A stretch of 64,000 bases of DNA from Isoetes taiwanensis (GCA_021234155.1 JAJEKV010000049.1:8530036-8594035); one strand, 5' to 3'. Positions 1-11,100 are shown, numbered from the stretch's first letter. The notes: generated by a model not told the origin, from the sequence alone. Numbers and translations are program-made.

Positions 1-1251
1 AAGCAAGTGTGTAGCAGGATGTTGGGCACAACTTAACAACCTGAAGAAGTATCTCTGCAGCTTTCTGTCTTGCCTCACGTACATCCTCTGATGTGAGCAT
101 AACCCTGCAAGTGTCCCAGGAAACGATTTCCAACTGGAAAAACTTTGATAACCTCTAGGTTATATCTTTTCTCTAAAATATTCTCCATGATTAGCACACT
201 GCTGTGCTGTTCATCATTCATATCTGATGATATCTTCATAAATGTAAAATCTAGGAGAGTGAAGTGGGTACCTTCAAAGATGCTGGAATCCATACATTTA
301 CGGTAGACATAGTAAGCATACTGATTTAGAAAGTATTTATGCTTCGACTGCGGCAGGTGGTTTGTTGCGATGGCATTTGAGAAGAGGTTTCTTATGGTAG
401 CATCTAAGACGTATTTTTTTCTTTCCCAGATTGCTCGTGCACTTATAAAAAGAATTGATTCGGCCAAGACAACTGAGTAAAAGATAGCAAGGACAGGTAC
501 AGATTGATTGTGTTTTGTCTCCCCATAATCTTTCACTTTAACAATTCGAACAAGAGAAAGGGAAACACATAACAGGGAAGCCAAGATCTGCATGATATAA
601 AGAATTGCGTTCAGATTGATACCTCTGGACCTGTGCTGCTGTAGAGGATACTGATCTTTGAGCTCGCAGTTGCATTTCCTGGCATCATTACAGCTAGGGT
701 CCAGACTTTTGCTGTGCCAGTAGGAGTCACATTGGATAACTTTTGTGCGAAGTTGCAACTCATGTTGGCTTGTGAGAAGTCTGGCAGCCTTGATGAGCAA
801 CAAACTTGCCACAAACCAGAAGTGGAATGTTGCCACAAACTTGCCACAAACCAGAAGGCCATAGTAACCACTGAGAAGAACTACAGTAGCACACACAAAC
901 CCAACTTTCCCAAGTGCTATAGAGACGAGCTTGCAGACCGCAGCACTAGAGGCTACCCAATTAATAAGATCACCTAGGCTGCGCTTCTTCTGCTGGACTC
1001 AGGATTTTCAACATTGGGATGTGTTCCATTCATCCTTGTTTTCCCATAATCTCCATTGCTGGTATCCAATCTCATGATCTTAGAGGATGCTGAAGACGGA
1101 TAATTCTCCGGCAGATGTTTTGGATCCATCTCTTGCATTCAATTCGAGGAACCCACAAGTTGTCGGAAGTCTGCATTCTTCCTTCCCAGACTTTTGATGG
1201 AGTCAACAGAAGGCTGATGACGGAATCACACAGATAGGACTTCAAATCCTT
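1..1251 (-). pseudogene. ARM-repeat membrane protein gene, duplicated copy 1 (5' part, broken)
   Basis: This segment matches 15012-16245 almost base for base, so it is a second copy of the 5' half of the gene at 13851-16128, cut by the window edge. The readable frame (about 75-896) gives hydrophobic segments and the conserved Cys-rich stretch after the second membrane segment. Compared with copy 2 it has lost five bases near 140, which shifts the frame, and has gained about 21 bases near 835-855 by duplicating a CACAAAC-containing stretch. Similarity stops abruptly near 1251, just upstream of the PPR start codon, so this is a duplication breakpoint. I infer a pseudogene; the 3' half lies outside the window and cannot be judged. 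Confidence 0.75.
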
Positions 1252-1303
1252 CACATGGCAAGATTGGATTAAAGGAGAGGTGAACAATGGGAGAAACATT
1301 TAG

Positions 1304-3391
1304 TTGAGATGGCACAGTTGCAAATTCGCAATGCATTCGCCACAAGCTGCCTCCACCAGCATCCAGCCCAATAAGATATTATGTGATACTGCTCTTACAC
1401 TTCATCAAACAGCGCTACCGAGATACGATGGCAGCCCAATCATACAACACTTTCAAGCTAATAGTCTTGTACAAAAACAAGTCGTTTTCAAGCCCGTAGT
1501 AGATAGGTATGGTTCTGCTCACCAATTAACTGGATATATCAGCCTGTTGCAGAGATGCGGAAGAGAAGGGAACATGTCATGTGGTAAACTGATACATGCA
1601 CAGGCTATCACCACGGGGTATGGGAGGGATAGATTCTTGGCAAATATGCTTATGGATATGTATGGAAAGCTTGCAATGTTGGACGATGCAAGAAGAGTTT
1701 TTGAGAAGATAGTAAGAAAGAACGTTTTTTCCTGGACTATTATTATCTCCATATATTCCCAGCATGGGCAGGAGAATGAATCTCTGCAACTGTTTAGGCA
1801 GATGCTTCTACACAATGTGAAACCAAATAGTTTCACATTGAGCATCATCCTCACTGCCTGTTCTAATGTTGGTATGATAGAAGAGGGTATATTGATCCAT
1901 GAATATATTGTGGACAACCTGTTCGAAGGTGATGCTGTTGTCGAAAACGCCTTGATTAATATGTATGGTAAGTGTGGCAATGTGGAGGATGCAGAAATGG
2001 TTTTTGAAAACATGAGTGAGAAGAATGTGATTTCTTGGAATACGATGATTTCTGTATATGCTCAGCATGGGTACGGTAAGCAGGCTATGGTATCTTTTAA
2101 GAGGATGTGCTTAGAAGGTGTCAGACCTAACATTTTCACATTCAGCACTATACCTGCAGCATGTTCAAGTTATGCAGACCTGCTAGAAGGAAAACTTATT
2201 CATGCTCACATTTGCATTGGACGTTTACAATCAGAGCTTGCTGTTGGAAATGCCCTCATCAATATGTATGGTAAATGTGGCAGCATGGAGAATGCCAGGG
2301 AAGTATTTGAGAAAATGCAATGCGCAAATGTTATATCATGGACTGCCTTGATGTCAGGCTATGTGCAAAACGAATTTTGTGTCGAAGGCCTCAAATTATT
2401 TGAAGAAATGCAACAGAAGGGCATGGCACCAAACACAATTACCATGATCACCGTGTTTGATGCATGCGCCAGCTTGGCACATATAGCAGAAGGCAAAAGA
2501 ATCCATGCTTATATGGTCATCAATGATTTTGGCCCTGATATAGCTTCAGGAACTGCTCTTGTGAATGCTTATGGCAAGTGTGGTAGTGTGGATGATGCAT
2601 CTCTAGTGTTCCTTCAGCTCCCTAGTTTAGATTTGGTATCTTGGAGTGCCATGATTTCAGTATATGCTCAGAACAATTTTGGAAAGGAAGCTCTTGAAGT
2701 GTTTTGGCAGATGCAGCAGGAGGGGCTGAAGCCAAACAAAGTATCATTTGTAAGTGCACTTGATGCATGTGCTATCTTAGCAGCCATAGATCAAGGTAAG
2801 CAGATGCATCAGCATCTCACTGCGCATGGATTTGACTCAGATGTTGTTGTGGCTAGTTCAATTGTTAACATGTATGCCAAGTGTGGAAGCCCAGAGGATG
2901 CAAGAAAAGTTTTTAACCAGATTACACTGCATAACATAATGTCATGGAGCGCAATGCTGGCAGCATATTCACAAAATGGCCGTGGCCGAGAAGCAATTAA
3001 TTTTTTTTATGAAATTCAACAAGGAGGTATCTTCCCAGACAAGGTCATGTTTGGATGCCTTTTATCTGGATGTAGTCACGCGGGTTTTATTACCGAAGCC
3101 TTTTACCATCTATGCTTCATGGTTAATTACAATATTGGACCAGGGATGGAACACTATTGGTGTCTTTTTGATCTTCTTGGACGAGTGGGTTGGCTTGACG
3201 AAGGAGAGGACTTTATTTGTAATCTGCCATTCAAGGCTGATGCGATATCCTGGATGACTTTACTTGGGGCTTGCAGAATCTATGGAAATTTACAATATGG
3301 AAGGCGCATTGTACACTATCTGGTTAAATTGCATAATCTACAAGTCACATGGCAACTTTTTGAAGAAACAAGCAGCATATGTTCTTACTAA
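1304..3391 (+). CDS. PLS-class pentatricopeptide repeat protein, E domain apparently truncated
   Basis: The 695-residue intronless ORF is a tandem array of about a dozen P-, L- and S-type PPR motifs from roughly residue 75 to the end. Diagnostic phrases recur: NMYGKCG, VISWNTMIS and LFRQM....KPN. Such proteins bind organellar RNA base by base and act in C-to-U editing, splicing or stability in plastids or mitochondria. The first 70 residues are Ser/Gln/His-rich with few acids, compatible with an organelle transit peptide. The E region starts normally (WMTLLGACRIYGN) but then leaves the family pattern. The expected AAYVL phrase appears in another frame at about 3350-3375, so a one-base indel near 3330-3350 probably removed the rest of E and any DYW domain. 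The ATG at 1304 lies 50 bp from the end of the duplicated ARM segment on the other strand. The RNA target is unknown. Confidence 0.88.
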   Translation: MRWHSCKFAMHSPQAASTSIQPNKILCDTALTLHQTALPRYDGSPIIQHFQANSLVQKQVVFKPVVDRYGSAHQLTGYISLLQRCGREGNMSCGKLIHAQAITTGYGRDRFLANMLMDMYGKLAMLDDARRVFEKIVRKNVFSWTIIISIYSQHGQENESLQLFRQMLLHNVKPNSFTLSIILTACSNVGMIEEGILIHEYIVDNLFEGDAVVENALINMYGKCGNVEDAEMVFENMSEKNVISWNTMISVYAQHGYGKQAMVSFKRMCLEGVRPNIFTFSTIPAACSSYADLLEGKLIHAHICIGRLQSELAVGNALINMYGKCGSMENAREVFEKMQCANVISWTALMSGYVQNEFCVEGLKLFEEMQQKGMAPNTITMITVFDACASLAHIAEGKRIHAYMVINDFGPDIASGTALVNAYGKCGSVDDASLVFLQLPSLDLVSWSAMISVYAQNNFGKEALEVFWQMQQEGLKPNKVSFVSALDACAILAAIDQGKQMHQHLTAHGFDSDVVVASSIVNMYAKCGSPEDARKVFNQITLHNIMSWSAMLAAYSQNGRGREAINFFYEIQQGGIFPDKVMFGCLLSGCSHAGFITEAFYHLCFMVNYNIGPGMEHYWCLFDLLGRVGWLDEGEDFICNLPFKADAISWMTLLGACRIYGNLQYGRRIVHYLVKLHNLQVTWQLFEETSSICSY

Positions 3392-3524
3392 GATGGTGAA
3401 GGTTCCAGTTTAGTAACACACAAATATTCATTAAATCATCAAATCTGGCTATCCATTATGGAGATTGCGTTCTGAAACCGGCAGCAGTATACTTGCACAT
3501 CTTCAAGTTATGCAGTGTGACACA

Positions 3525-3970
3525 GTGACACGTTGCGCATGGCACATTAGATTAGTCTTGTACTTCTTTGTACAGTTATTCTGTCACGTTTTTTCAATAG
3601 AGTCGCTTCCTTGTGTCGCATCTTTCCTTGTGTTCAGATCAATCTCCCTTCAGCTGAGATTTCATCATGCCCAAAGCCTTCTTAAACCTTATGAATTTCT
3701 GCTGGTTTTGTGATCAGAAGAGCAATGAGTTTATACCGAGCTAGACATGTTCTCGAACGAAACATAGAAGAACATCCAAGTGTTTTGTCTTAGGGTGGAA
3801 AGCGGTAATCTTTGGTCAGCTCGATAGCGATAGCACTAGCTTGATAGCACTGCGACCGAGCACACAAGGAAAGATGCGACACAAGGAGGTGACTCTATTG
3901 AAGAAATCTGACAGAATAACAGTACAAAGAAGTACAAGACTAATCTAATGTGCCATGCACAACGTGTCAC
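3525..3970. repeat. Inverted repeat at the edge of the Copia fragment
   Basis: Bases 3525-3636 return as reverse complement at about 3860-3970, with a few mismatches, around a 220-bp spacer. Both arms contain the motif GCATGGCACATTAGATTAG and its continuation. The same motif occurs a third time at about 5738-5780. It adjoins the Copia gag start each time, so it is probably LTR or leader sequence of that element. Confidence 0.7.
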
Positions 3971-4326
3971 TGCTATATCAAGCTGTCGCATTAGTGAAAA
4001 TATTCTACGATGAAACGGTTGGAGAGCAGTTGGATCAGTTTGCAGAATTTCAGGATTTATGGAAATATCTGGACCAATCTCTTGCCATCAAGGGGCAAGC
4101 TACTCAGATGATGTTAAAAGAGAAAATCCAATCGGCCACCCTTGGTAATTTTCGCGGCATGTCTGATTTCTTAAACCAGATGAAGTCCTGGAGGCCAGAT
4201 TATAATGCTGCTGGCGGAAGTTTATCAGAAAAAGATATCATTCAGGAAATTTTGATAAACTTGCCTCCACAGTATGGTATGATATTATTGCAGGGAAAAT
4301 CAGATTTGATGAGACAATTGGTCTAA
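3955..4326 (+). pseudogene. Copia gag fragment, inverted copy (left arm)
   Basis: This 123-residue open stretch has the helical gag (UBN2-type) pattern of Ty1/Copia elements. It contains WKYLDQSLAIKG, an MLKEKIQSATL segment and the typical LPPQYG phrase. Gag packages element RNA into virus-like particles in the cytoplasm. The frame ends at the palindrome junction rather than continuing into a zinc knuckle, so it is a fragment. It differs from the right-arm copy at only a few residues (for example IFYDE versus MFYDE), which implies recent duplication. Confidence 0.72.
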
Positions 4327-4550
4327 ATACTGCCTCTGCCACTTATTTCCAATGGCCCGTTTGTGAGGAGGTAAATCAACAAGATCCCATGTATTCTGCT
4401 TAAGAAGCATATGGTATTCTTCAGCCATGGCCTTTTGCCACTTTTCCTCTTAAACAGCTTCCTGCTATGAGGAAGGATCATTATGATAGCAAGCAAAGCA
4501 AGATTACACTGCCTTTCCAAAGGAGAAGATGCACGATCTCCTAAATTATG

Positions 4551-5265
4551 CTAGTATTTAAATTCTTTGCGGGCAGCAAATTGAGGGGTTAAAGACTGAT
4601 TATTTTCAGCATGATAATCAATAGGATTAACTTCAAAAGTAGGTACTGATATACCTTTATATGCATCAGGATACAAATCCACATCCTCAAGATCAGCAGC
4701 AGAAGATGTAGGGGCTGAAACTGGAACAGGGATTGTTTCTTCAAAGGGCTTGGGTGCTGCGTCAACCAAAAAATTGCGATCAAACTGATCAGCTGGCATA
4801 TTAGCCCAAATGGCGACATAGGCCGCATTCTCGTGAAACTTGACACTACGGCTGATGATGACTTTATTGGTGATAGGGTCATAGAGTTTGTAACCCTTTT
4901 GTTCTGAAGGATACCCAATAAAAATGGTTTTTAGAGCCCTATCATGCAATTTCCCAGATTTTTTTAGTTGCTCAAGTGGCAAAAATGCATATGCCACGCA
5001 TCCAAACACTCTTGATTGTCATATCCGGTTTAGTGCCATAAAATGCCTCAAATGGTGTCCTTCCATTTACAGTTTTAGTGAGTGCTCTATTGGCCAAGTA
5101 GCAAGCCGTGTGAACTGCGTCTTCCCAAAACTTTCTTGGAAATTCGGCATGCGCAACCCATTGCGCGAACAAGATCCAACAAGGATCTATTGCGCCTCTC
5201 TGCTACCCCATTCTATCCCATTCTGTTGATGAGCAAAAAGAACTGTTAGCTGCCTATAAATTCCA
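4551..5265 (-). pseudogene. Copia integrase C-terminal half, frameshifted
   Basis: Reading leftward from about 5265, the remnants show the end of the integrase core: HQQNG, then ERRN-like sequence in a shifted frame, then EFPRKFWEDAVHTACYLANR. A frameshift follows near 5000, then the Copia-specific GCVAYAFLPL, KTIFIGYPSEQKGYKLYD and KVIISRSVKFHEN segment that precedes reverse transcriptase. Integrase inserts element cDNA into chromosomes. The catalytic D,D part is missing and at least two frame breaks are present, so this is inactive. It is in the same orientation as the gag at 5383-5754. Confidence 0.78.
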
Positions 5266-5382
5266 TGTTCCAGCAAGAATTCATTAAATGCAGCATGTTC
5301 AAGTTATTGAATGAATGAATTTTCATTCATTCAATAATTGCTTTTATTTGACCACTACTTCTTCCTGCTGCAGAGGCAGTAT

Positions 5383-5754
5383 TTAGACCAATTGTCTCAT
5401 CAAATCTGATTTTCCCTGCAATAATATCATACCATACTGTGGAGGCAAGTTTATCAAAATTTCCTGAATGATATCTTTTTCTGATAAACTTCCGCCAGCA
5501 ACATTATAATCTGGCCTCGAGGACTTCATCTGGTTTAAGAAATCAGACATGCCGCGAAAATTACCAAGGGTGGCCGATTGGATTTTCTCTTTTAACATCA
5601 TCTGAGTAACTTGCCCCTTGATGGCAAGAGATTGGTCCAGATATTTCCATAAATCTTGAAATTCTGCAAACTGATCCAACTGCTCTCCAACCGTTTCATC
5701 GTAGAACATTTTCACTAATGCGACAGCTTGATATAGCAGTGACACGTTGTGCAT
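5383..5754 (-). pseudogene. Copia gag fragment, right arm
   Basis: This is a 123-residue gag N-terminal region nearly identical to the left-arm copy, in the same orientation as the integrase remnant downstream on the minus strand. I take it as the original gag of this fragment. About 115 bp separate its end from the first integrase-like sequence, where gag zinc knuckle, protease and early integrase would normally occupy over a kilobase. This shows a large internal deletion at or near the palindrome junction. Confidence 0.72.
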
Positions 5755-5780
5755 GGCACATTAGATTAGTCTTGTACTTC

Positions 5781-6450
5781 GAATCGACCTTAGCAAGTGG
5801 CAAAGCATTTTTTTGTGAAAAAAATGCCAGCCGTGGATGTGGCATCATCAACGACCCATATTTAATCCTACGAAATAAACCCATAATCCTTGGAAAAAGA
5901 ATAAATATGGTGATATATACTTGCTATTGAATATCATAGTTTGAGATTTAGGCACATGTTTGTGTCTTTTTGTTGCTAGATATTTTATAAACATTGTTCT
6001 CTAGATTTTTAGAATAAGGAAAGTGCTTTGTGTTGGCAATTATTATTTTGTATGTATAGGTTAATATAGAATTGTAGGAAGCTTTTTAATGTAGACCAAT
6101 GGATTTGTAATTCATCACATTGTGGTATCTTGTTTCTTACGTCATTGTATACTGTTATATGTCTCCTAATCTGTTGATCAATGTCCAACCCTTGAAAGAA
6201 AACGTGTAACCAAAAACCATGTCTTACAAAACTGGATTGAAGCCCTTGGTATGCTAAAGCCTGAAGTATATATTTTCCTTAGAGAAAAGCTTATTCCGGG
6301 TGTGAATTTTCTCTTGACATCTTATTGCCTTCTATAACTTATTTAAATCACCGAGATTGGACTCAATGGTTAAAGACTTGGTCAGACCAGGTATTCAATG
6401 ATTCTTTCAAATCATTTTTCAGCATTGAGCAGCCTAAAGATACCCTAGTC
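5781..6450. other. Intergenic, nothing recognised
   Basis: This is AT-rich sequence with short stop-broken frames. I see no coding signature, RNA gene or clear repeat. Confidence 0.5.
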
Positions 6451-6455
6451 CAGGA

Positions 6456-6757
6456 GCATGGGCTAACTTGCAGGCAAACGCTTCCGTGATATTGTAGACT
6501 GCATATTATGTTGCCCCAGAAGTACTAAAGAGGAAGTCAGGACCAGACGGTTGCCCCAGAAATACTAAAGATGAAGTCAGGACCCGAGTCTAATGTATGC
6601 ACAGGTGCATGGGCTAACTTGCAGGCAAACGCTTTCGTGATAATGTAGAGTGCATGTTATGTTGCCCCAGAAGTATTGAAGAGGAAGTCAGGACCATACT
6701 GTTGCCCCAGAAATACTGAAGATGAAGTCAGGACATGAGTCTAATGTATGCAGTATA
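6456..6757. repeat. Tandem duplication, 151-bp unit, with internal subrepeats
   Basis: Two copies of a 151-bp unit start at about 6456 and 6607. Each begins with GCATGGGCTAACTTGCAGGC and holds two shorter subrepeats of the form GTTGCCCCAGAA(A/G)TACT..GAAGTCAGGACC. The structure is therefore hierarchical: a 40-50 bp repeat doubled, then the whole block doubled. No ORF spans it. Confidence 0.85.
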
Positions 6758-6908
6758 GGGGTTATAACATAACATACATTCTGCTATGTGGCAAAAGACC
6801 CTTTCAGGATAAGACTGAAGCTGGCATTTTTTAATAATGAGGTGGAGATAATGTTTCTGCCGCATCCTTAAAGTCATATTCTTGCTATATACTGGTTTAA
6901 GGATGTAA

Positions 6909-7050
6909 AATGGCCTCTGCAGGTTTTGAAGAAAAAGCCAGATTCTACGAGAAACTACGGCCAGCAATCAGACCTGGTGCAAAAGATTTTGTGAAGAAAC
7001 TGCTTGTGAAGGATCTTTAATTACGACTTACTGTAGCTCGAGCATTATGT
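6909..7050 (+). pseudogene. Possible protein-kinase C-lobe scrap (CDPK/CRK-like)
   Basis: One frame reads PAIRPGAKDFVKKLLVKDL, then a stop, then LRLTVARAL. This resembles the end of a plant calcium-dependent or CDPK-related kinase catalytic domain (AKDFV..LL..D...R.T...AL). The in-frame TAA and the absence of flanking kinase subdomains make it a degenerate exon-sized fragment. The match covers only about 35 residues, so the call is tentative. Confidence 0.4.
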
Positions 7051-7762
7051 ATGTTTTCACGTTATGGTTGGGTTGATGTGGAGAGCCTTGCACGTCTGTT
7101 TCGCTCATGGTATGCAAAATAGAAGGGCCAATAGCACACCTTCCAAATAAGATTGTAAACCATACCTTACAACCCCAAGGCACGTTTCACCTTGTGCTGG
7201 CATCAAGTCAACAGGAGGACTATATTACAGACAAAGTGCCCTTATTATTTCAATGTCTTCAACATAAAATCTACAAATCCACAGCAAGAAGTTGGCTCCC
7301 ACGTGAGACGAAACCATCAGTAATAATATATGTAACATAAGATAAGCTGGCAGACCATACCATCTGCCCTAACACTGAAGAAAGTAATACACAATTTCCA
7401 GAGATACTCATCAAATGTCAAATATACTACTGCACTCTAACATGAAGTGAGGCTGGTGAATAGTGCTTCCTTATTTACTGCGTGCAAAAGCAACAGCAGA
7501 GAGATTAACACAAATCAAGAAACAGAGGCAGAAACATGTTTGCACAACTGAGCTTCATTCGTCAAAAGAATGCATACTATGAGATTCAATTCAGTGTGCT
7601 TAAATTAAGAAGCAAAATTTAACTACCTTCCTTAAGCTGGACTTTGCCTTATTATTTGTCTAATAAAATTCAACGTAAACGTTAAAATGAAACTAATAAG
7701 CAAATCTTTTGTGGCAGCAGATTGATCAATAATGGCAATACAACGGTGCCAAAGTCTAACCT
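7051..7762. other. Intergenic, nothing recognised
   Basis: No coding or RNA signature is seen. The interval lies between the kinase-like scrap and the 3' end of the HSP110 pseudogene. Confidence 0.45.
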
Positions 7763-9098
7763 TCGTTTGTTCTGCTTCTATATTTGCCTTCCCATTAGCT
7801 GAAGGATCAGATCCAGCCATGTCAGATTCTCCCATCGTTTCGTCTTTCTTATCCACTGGTTGCTCAGTATTTTCCTTCTCCTTATCTGTTTCCATAGGGA
7901 TCGGTCCTTTTGCATCTCTGCTCTCTTCACTTCCTTTGGTCGTGGATACCTCAACTTCTTCATCTTCAATCATCTGGAAGGCAGTCAGTCAGAAAGCTTT
8001 ACAAAGTTAATGCAAGTCCCTTTTTTTCCACTGAAATGATTCCGTGGACGTTCGGTTGGATTTTCACTTAATTTGGCTTTTTCAGAAGATTTTGGTATAA
8101 AAGGACCGATCTGCAGCCGATATAAAAAAATGAATTTATTGCAAACAGCATTTAACCAATCTGTGTTCTATTATATCCATATCTGGAATGTGCCAATTTT
8201 AGCAGAGATGTCTTGAGGCAAGTCGCTTGTCTCAGCATATAACGCATCTATGGTAAAGGTGCTTGATCTCAAGAAACTCAACATCTTTGTGTTTGGAATA
8301 GGATTGCCCTTAACAAAAAGCATATTGTTCGAATGGCATTCTTCTCCTGCTTCAGATGTAGATCCCTTCCATGAAAGTGCAATAGGAAATAGAACGACAT
8401 CTTGAATCTAATAAGATCAATACAATTAACGGTAGTAATATCATAATTATTTTGGAACAACATATCGCTATAGTACAATACCTCAAATTCCCGGACTTTG
8501 AAAGTAGGATTCAGCATAGCACATTGAAGAGCACAGCCGCGTGAAATGCACTCACTTACATTCAGTGTTCTGCTTGGGTCTTTCTTAAAGAATGAAGCTA
8601 GAATTCTTCCAATAGCAGGAATTCTAGACCCTGAACCAACAACCTCGACTGTATGAATTCTATCTAAAGGAATTTGTGCATCGATCAATGCCTTCTATAG
8701 TGGGGCCTATATTCTTTCCAATAAGGGTGTAACTAGCTCTTCAAATTCTTCTCTTTTAATCTTATCCTGCACATCCTTCTCTTCAAATAGGCACTCGATA
8801 GCAAGAGGAGCAATGGCATTGGCACCCAGGATTTTCTTGACCTCTTGACATGCATTTTTAACCTGTAGCAAGCCCTTGCATTTGGGTAAACATCAATCTT
8901 ATGGTCCGTTTTAAATTTAGCTGCAAAATGGTTGAAAAGTGCCTCATCAAAGTCCCTTCCTTCTAGATTATGGTCAAAAGCAGTCTCAAGAACTTTAGGC
9001 TGTCCCTTCTTGAAAGCTGCAACACATACTTGCATATTTGCATTACCTATATTTGAACCAGAGTGCCTCATATATTCCATAACTGCACCTGTAACCAA
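7763..9098 (-). pseudogene. HSP110/Hsp70-15-type chaperone pseudogene (intron-containing)
   Basis: Family-diagnostic pieces occur in order on the minus strand: MQVCVAAFKKGQPKVLETAF, GRDFDEALFNHFAAKFK, KREEFEELVTPLLERI, VEVVGSGSRIPAIGRIL, SECISRGCALQCAMLNPTFK, FPIALSWKG, FVKGNPIPNTK, QIGPF, and an acidic EDEEVEVS tail. These span the second half of the nucleotide-binding domain through the substrate-binding region of an HSP110-class nucleotide exchange factor. Introns persist (for example 8401-8481, GT..AG), so this is a genomic duplicate, not a retrocopy. Damage includes a missing A in an A-run near 8855 and two TAG stops near 8700 replacing Lys and Glu codons (ERI*APL*KAL). The N-terminal ATPase half is absent upstream. 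Confidence 0.82.
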
Positions 9099-9815
9099 TT
9101 TTGGAAAGTGATCTTAGTAAGAGTTAAAAATAATATAAAGCAATACCTATACCAAAATAGTACCTACTGCTCCTCCTACAGCACTGCCAACAGCAACACT
9201 TGTGGTCACCCGTGCCAAGCACTCCCTCCCTCGACCTTTTCTGATATCTGAGACGCTAAAATTTAATATGTAAATTGCATACTTCTATCTTCGTACCTAG
9301 CTATTACAAAAGAACTTCACACAATGAGACCTGCTTGCTTTGCTCTGTTGGTGGATTTAAACTACCTTCTACTGCATGCATTCCCTACTGGGTATAATCA
9401 TTGGCTAGCACATGGATGTACCTCTATCTGCACCTGCATTTTCATGTGCAACCAGTTAGAATTCATAGGCAAAAGCATTTAAAATCAAGAAATCTATTTA
9501 TCTTGCAAAGTACATAATTACTCACATCAAAAATCTTTTCAACATTCTCTAATCTGAGAAATGGCCTCTCTAAGGAACAATTTGGTGGAGTTCCAGCGAC
9601 CATAGCAAAGCTTTGCCACCGTGTGAATCGGTTGGCTAAATGGCCGGTATCACAGATATTATAAATGGCAAAACTATAAATCTTGTTTTAAGGCCTCTAT
9701 CCAACCGGAATGGATGAGAAGCGAGCTCCGTGGTTGCCATGGCTGCTGCAAGGTATGCTCTCGCAAAAACTGAGAGGCAAAAACTCCAAGGTATTGCTCC
9801 TAACAGAGCTGCGTC
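9099..9815. other. Intergenic, nothing recognised
   Basis: No further HSP110 exons could be identified here. A short Ala/Gly/Val-rich minus frame at about 9150-9220 looks membrane-like but lacks support. Confidence 0.4.
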
Positions 9816-10865
9816 CTATTCGATCCAAAGCAGGGGACAAAGATGCAATGCTTGATGCACTTTGCTGAATCCAAATGAATTTATAGCCATCCCTTCCTTC
9901 AGATTAAGGACTTCATCGGAACAGAGACGCCGTGTCGCTGAAGCAACCTTGTCGGCACAATACAATGGTAGACCCCAGAATGGACGGCCGGGATTGGTGC
10001 CCCGGTGACATGAATATTCCAAGATGCTCTTGTATAATAATTATACATGTTTAGACAAGTATCCCTCGACAAATGATTTCTAATCTACAACCTCGTCGAC
10101 CAAGAAGGCCATAGGATTAGGGTCAATATTGGGCCTTCCATTTCAGGTACCCTGACTTTGATATACCGAGACCGAGGTTCCAGGCCTTCTCACACACAAT
10201 TTTGCCATTCAACACCAACCTTTGGACATGACTGCATTTCATGTTATTCCGAAGCATGTCATAGACGTAAATGACCCAATCATCGAATTTCATGGAATAG
10301 AAGTCCTTCCTCAGGGTTATTACGTCTCTTCATGAAAACTTCCCGTAGCACCTCAATCTACAGCTTAACATCTTTCGATACTTTAGGACAGACTCATTTC
10401 TGGTGAGTCGATCCACATTCGAGGCCCCGAGTATCCTTCTCGGCTGATGCTGTGCATTGTGCATTTGCGCTTCGCATAGTTCGGATGCTTTCTCAGCTCT
10501 GAACTGCCGATGCTGGATAACAGTTCATCAAGCTCTTTGATTCTTTGACTCGAGATTTCAGAGACTTTGACATTGTTCACCACATAATATTCATTGCTCC
10601 ATCTCACTAACATGCCATGCCTTAGATGATAGAGGCAACCCATACAACGAAGGTTCACATCAGCAGGGAGTGGGAAGCCCTCCGTGACAGTCATGCCAAT
10701 GAACTTCAGCCCCAAGTACTGGTCGCATACGGCATCTCTAGAATCAGTGACGAAGATGAACCCCTTGCCTGCAAGAATTGCACTACAGGAATGCCAAATC
10801 TCACAGATGATGTCGATCAGTGTATATCTGGTAAGTTGTAAAGGCCCCCCACCACCTATTGGCAC
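9816..10865 (-). pseudogene. Unrecognised broken minus-strand coding region
   Basis: A 160-residue frame (10383-10865) starts MPIGGGGPLQLTRYTLIDII and holds ordinary mixed-composition protein sequence with several Cys residues. After its stop, the minus strand continues with a phrase resembling GKIVCEKAWNLGLGIS near 10170-10230 and a 68-residue frame at 9816-10022. The VC..aw...lGis pattern is reminiscent of the DNA-binding or N-terminal part of some transposases, but I do not recognise a family. The frame is interrupted repeatedly, so I infer a decayed gene or element. Confidence 0.35.
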
Positions 10866-11100
10866 ACCAACACTATTGCCCCACTATTGCCGCACTTTGA
10901 TGGTGTAGCATTCTTGTATACTACAGGTGATGCACAAGCATTTTCCTCCACACGCCTTCTCTTTGAAGTTGCTAATGTGGCATTTGTGAACACTGCCATA
11001 AAGATATACGATAGCCATATTGTTTTGTGGAAAAAAAGGCCTTCATATGGGATAGTATGGCCGAGAATTAAATTGGAATGAATTGAATTGAATGGGTGTT

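Larger units (their letters stand above)
3929..5780. mobile_element. Rearranged, palindromic Copia LTR-retrotransposon fragment
   Basis: Two 411-bp arms (3929-4339 and 5370-5780) are inverted copies of each other and both encode the start of a Copia gag polyprotein. The 1.03-kb spacer carries the end of a Copia integrase on the minus strand. The right arm plus spacer is therefore a minus-strand Copia element with an internal deletion (zinc knuckle, protease and most of integrase missing), and the left arm is an inverted duplicate of its gag. No intact LTR pair or target duplication is visible. Confidence 0.75.
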
